12,791 bases of DNA, taken from NCBI GenBank assembly GCA_030615475.1, contig JAUWZF010000009.1, positions 1 through 12,791 on the forward strand, in the 5' to 3' direction. The DNA comes from Dehalococcoidales bacterium (lineage in GTDB: Bacteria; Chloroflexota; Dehalococcoidia; Dehalococcoidales; RBG-16-60-22). Positions 10,456 through 12,791 of the stretch are shown piece by piece. The notes beneath the pieces are model-generated. The model saw only the letters and a list, made by a program, of their open reading frames with translations, made no database searches and had not been told where the DNA came from. The number at the start of each line of letters is the position of its first letter. Within the stretch, counting starts at the first letter, position 1. Made by a program: the position numbers and the translations under genes.

Positions 10456-12645
10456 TTAATCCTCTTCTGTATTGGCATCTTCAGCGTCGGTCCCTTTTTC
10501 GCCCTGGGCCTTCTTGGCCTCGTACATCCTGGCCAGGGATTCCAGACGCGCTTCCATTTTGCCCTTGGGCCCTTTGCCCGCTTCCTTCAACCTTTTCTCT
10601 GTTTTGTCTGTTTTTTCTGCCTTATCTTCTTTGTCTACCTTATCCACCGCCTCCGTTACGGCATCTATCGCCGCTTCCGCAGCCTCAAAGGCCACCTCCC
10701 TTTCCCCCTCGACTTTATCCAGCACCTCGGTCAGGGCTTCCTCCGAGATTTCAGTTTCTTCCTCACCCTCTTTTATCTGGCCCTTGGCCAGGGTCTCCTC
10801 ATAGGCCCTAAAGGATGCTTCGGCGGTTTCCCTGGCGACCTGACCGGTAGCTTCGGCCCGACTTATCGCTTCTTTAAAGGCGGATATAGATACTCCGGCC
10901 GCCTCCCTGGCCACCCTGGCTGATGCTTCCGTCGCTTCCTTAACGGCTTTTACCGTTCTCTCTGCCGATTCTCTGGCGGCTTTTATCAGTGCATCCGTCA
11001 CTTCCCTGGCCGTCTTTACCGCAGCTTCAGCCGTCTTCTTGGTCTCCCGGCTTATCTCCTCAGCCCGGGCCATGGCCCCCTGGATTTCCTTCTCCGAAGC
11101 CTCCGATGCCTCCCTGGCAGTAGTAATGGCGGCTTCAATGGCTTCCTGGACGACTCTCATTGACTCTTCGGCGGTCTCTTGAGCTGTCCTGCCTATCTCC
11201 TCGGCTTTAGCTACCGCCTCATCGGACTCCTTCTTTGTCACTTCAACAGCTTCCTGAGCCGCTCTGGCTGATTCTTCGGTGGCCGCTTTAGCCGCGTTAC
11301 TTATCTCCTCCATTCTGGTAATAGCTTTCCGATACTCACTGGCCGACGCCTGGGCATTATCCCTGGCTTCTGTACCTATTTCCTCGGCCCTGGAGATTAC
11401 TTCCCGCGATTTCTCTATTGATTCCTCGGAGGCCTCTTGAGCAGCTCTGGCAGACGCTTCAGCCACCTCCTGGGCTTTCCTCCCCTCTTCTTCCGCCTGA
11501 GCTATCGCCTCCTGAATCTTATTTACCGATTCCTCAGCAGTCTCCCTGGTTTCCCGGCTAACCTGCTCAACCCTGGCTACCGCTTCCCAGAACTGCTTCG
11601 CGGACAGTGCGGCTTCTTCTTTAGCTGCCTTATTTATCGATTCGACCCTGGCTGTGGCTTCCTGCGATACCTTTATTGAGGCCTCGGAGGCTTCTTGAGC
11701 CGTTTTAATGGCTGCAGCTGTCGTCGTCCTTGTTTCCCTGGATATCTCTTCAGCCTTGCGCATTGTTTCCTGGGCAGCCCTTTTTGAGGCCTCATTAGAG
11801 AGCTTGGCTTCCCTGTCAATCGCCTCGACCCGGTTCAGCGTTTCCCGGGATGACCTCTGCGCAGCCTCGGCAACCTCCTTGGCGACCTTGCTTATTGTCT
11901 CCGCCCTGCCAGCCACTTCCTCGGCCGCTCTGGTCGCAACCTCGGCGGCTTCCCGGGTTGATTTACTCGTCTTCTCAGCCCGGCTTACCGTGTCTTTGGC
12001 TGCTTTATTGGTGGCTTCAGCGGCATCCCTGGTTTCCCGGGCCATCCTGCCCGCCCGGCTGGCAGCTTCTTTAGCCGCTTTAATCGATTCGTCGGCGGTC
12101 TCCTTGGCCGTCTTGACCGACGCCTCGGCCGTACTCACCGCTTCCTGTGCCGCTTCTTTCGCAGAATCAGCTGTTTTTTTAGCTTCACGGCTTAACTCAT
12201 CGACACGGCTCAGACCTTCCTGAGACAACATCAGCGCCGACTCCGCCGCGTGCATCGCCTCGCCGCTTATCTTTTCAGCCCGCGCAATAGCCTCCTCAAA
12301 CGCCTTCGCCATCGACTGCGCGGTTTCTTGCGGTCTCCTGGCAACTTCTTCCGCCCGGCTGATGGCTTCATTGGCGGCCCTTATCGCCTCCTCGGCGGCT
12401 TCCCTGGCTTCCTGGCTTATCTTCTCCGCCCGGCTGACCGCCTCCTGTGCCGCTCTGGACGCGGACTCAGCCGCTTCTCTGGACGTCTTGCCAATCTCCT
12501 CAGCCCGGTGTGCCGCATCCATGGCGGTTTTCGTCGATTTCTCGGACGCTTCCCTGGCCGCCCGACTCAGTGTTTCGGCCCGGGCTACCGCCTTTTCGAA
12601 GTCACCGATACTTCCTTCTATATCTTCTTTTAACTCAGGAGACAT
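10456..12645 (-). CDS. Giant Ala/Glu-rich helical repeat protein, 729 aa
   Basis: I do not recognise a named family. After 21 N-terminal residues, residues 22-620 are twenty repeat modules. Each is a 14-residue part like RAEEISREARETAE (two heptads) plus one or more 11-residue parts like ESIRAAQEAIS. Residues 621-729 form a charged tail (VDKVDKEDKAEKTDKTEK ... GTDAEDANTEED). Ala, Glu, Ser, Arg and Lys dominate; large hydrophobics are sparse (I, V or L at module position 5 and near the end) and only one Trp is present. A long amphipathic or coiled-coil helix is expected, without a signal peptide or membrane span. Its 11-mers recall group-3 LEA, apolipoprotein and similar proteins in pattern only. 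ATG at 12645 lies 8 bases after AGAGG; an in-frame TTG at 12648 is an alternative start (730 aa). The role is unknown: a filament, scaffold or lipid-surface coat are candidates. Confidence 0.88.
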   Translation of the reverse strand: MSPELKEDIEGSIGDFEKAVARAETLSRAAREASEKSTKTAMDAAHRAEEIGKTSREAAESASRAAQEAVSRAEKISQEAREAAEEAIRAANEAISRAEEVARRPQETAQSMAKAFEEAIARAEKISGEAMHAAESALMLSQEGLSRVDELSREAKKTADSAKEAAQEAVSTAEASVKTAKETADESIKAAKEAASRAGRMARETRDAAEATNKAAKDTVSRAEKTSKSTREAAEVATRAAEEVAGRAETISKVAKEVAEAAQRSSRETLNRVEAIDREAKLSNEASKRAAQETMRKAEEISRETRTTTAAAIKTAQEASEASIKVSQEATARVESINKAAKEEAALSAKQFWEAVARVEQVSRETRETAEESVNKIQEAIAQAEEEGRKAQEVAEASARAAQEASEESIEKSREVISRAEEIGTEARDNAQASASEYRKAITRMEEISNAAKAATEESARAAQEAVEVTKKESDEAVAKAEEIGRTAQETAEESMRVVQEAIEAAITTAREASEASEKEIQGAMARAEEISRETKKTAEAAVKTAREVTDALIKAARESAERTVKAVKEATEASARVAREAAGVSISAFKEAISRAEATGQVARETAEASFRAYEETLAKGQIKEGEEETEISEEALTEVLDKVEGEREVAFEAAEAAIDAVTEAVDKVDKEDKAEKTDKTEKRLKEAGKGPKGKMEARLESLARMYEAKKAQGEKGTDAEDANTEED
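10786..12582 (-). repeat. Twenty modules of 14 + 11n residues
   Basis: Module lengths from the N-terminus are 25 residues (eleven times), 36, 25, 25, 36, 25, 36, 47, 69 and 25, totalling 599. Every length equals 14 + 11n, with n = 1 (15 modules), 2 (three), 3 (one) and 5 (one). In the long modules the extra 11-mers align with the normal one: module 19 (10861-11067) reads AAVKTAREVTD, ALIKAARESAE, RTVKAVKEATE, ASARVAREAAG, VSISAFKEAIS after its 14-mer. Extra 11-mers occur only in the C-terminal half. Confidence 0.88.
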
Positions 12646-12684
12646 CAATCAAACCTCTCTATATAGTCCCGCTAAACCACTCCC

Positions 12685-12723
12685 AGTATAGCATATTCTA
12701 TTATAGACTCATCAGTTTTTCAA
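12685..12723 (-). promoter_or_regulatory. Promoter region for the 729-aa repeat protein
   Basis: Two overlapping options are visible on the minus strand. TTGAAA (12723-12718) and TAGAAT (12700-12695) are 17 bases apart. An extended -10, TGCTATACT, lies just downstream (TATACT at 12690-12685). Either gives a leader of about 30-45 bases. Bases 12724-12791 are AT-rich with no supportable gene. Confidence 0.6.
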
Positions 12724-12791
12724 TAAATATATGAGTATTTACGAAGTAACAGCCCTAATGTAACATAGGTAATAGTACTAAAATATATCAT

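Noticed and set aside
11708..12223. 171-aa Ser/Ala/Leu-rich + strand frame opposite the repeat protein
   Set aside because: Its composition is simply the reverse complement of the Ala/Glu repeat. The minus frame has the start site, promoter and exact repeat register.
10456..12645. Group-3 LEA or type I antifreeze protein identity for the repeat protein
   Set aside because: Both have Ala-rich 11-mers, but the 14 + 11n modules with regular Ile/Val/Leu core positions and the charged tail do not match either motif well; the likeness is compositional.

Overview
The window looks like chromosomal DNA of a bacterium, most likely a Chloroflexota of the Dehalococcoidia type. That placement is an inference from the overall gene set, the sigma-70-type promoters, the non-canonical FtsZ/tubulin-like GTPase and the style of the intergenic repeats. 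No rRNA or marker-tree evidence is available here. Nothing looks like a prophage or a plasmid. The only mobile-looking element is a 120-bp palindromic, MITE-like repeat.

Left part (1-5054, all +): an intergenic stretch with two hairpins and an extended -10 promoter leads into ligA (NAD+-dependent DNA ligase). ligA overlaps pth (peptidyl-tRNA hydrolase) by 4 bases, and a small three-helix membrane protein follows. A new promoter then serves a SLOG/LOG-like Rossmann protein (TIGR00725-type) and eno (enolase).

Middle (5081-8315, all +): after the MITE-like repeat come a metallo-beta-lactamase-fold hydrolase with a winged-helix tail, a lone HgdB-like 2-hydroxyacyl-CoA dehydratase-family subunit, and gap (class I GAPDH). 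eno and gap are two steps of lower glycolysis/gluconeogenesis, and the two genes between them have no obvious glycolytic role.

Right part (8316-12791): a tubulin/FtsZ-superfamily GTPase has its own consensus promoter. It is convergent with two minus-strand genes, each with its own promoter, that encode Ala/Glu-rich, almost wholly helical repeat proteins.

The most unusual content is this helical pair. The 170-aa protein carries eleven uninterrupted 11-residue repeats (hendecads). The 729/730-aa protein carries twenty modules whose lengths all fit 14 + 11n residues (n = 1, 2, 3 or 5), that is, two heptads followed by one or more hendecads. The modules, N-terminus and C-terminal tail add up exactly to the full protein length. 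Neither protein has a signal peptide or membrane span. They could form cytoplasmic filaments or rods, or act as amphipathic membrane or lipid-surface coats. Their position opposite a divergent tubulin-like GTPase makes a cytoskeletal link tempting but unproven.
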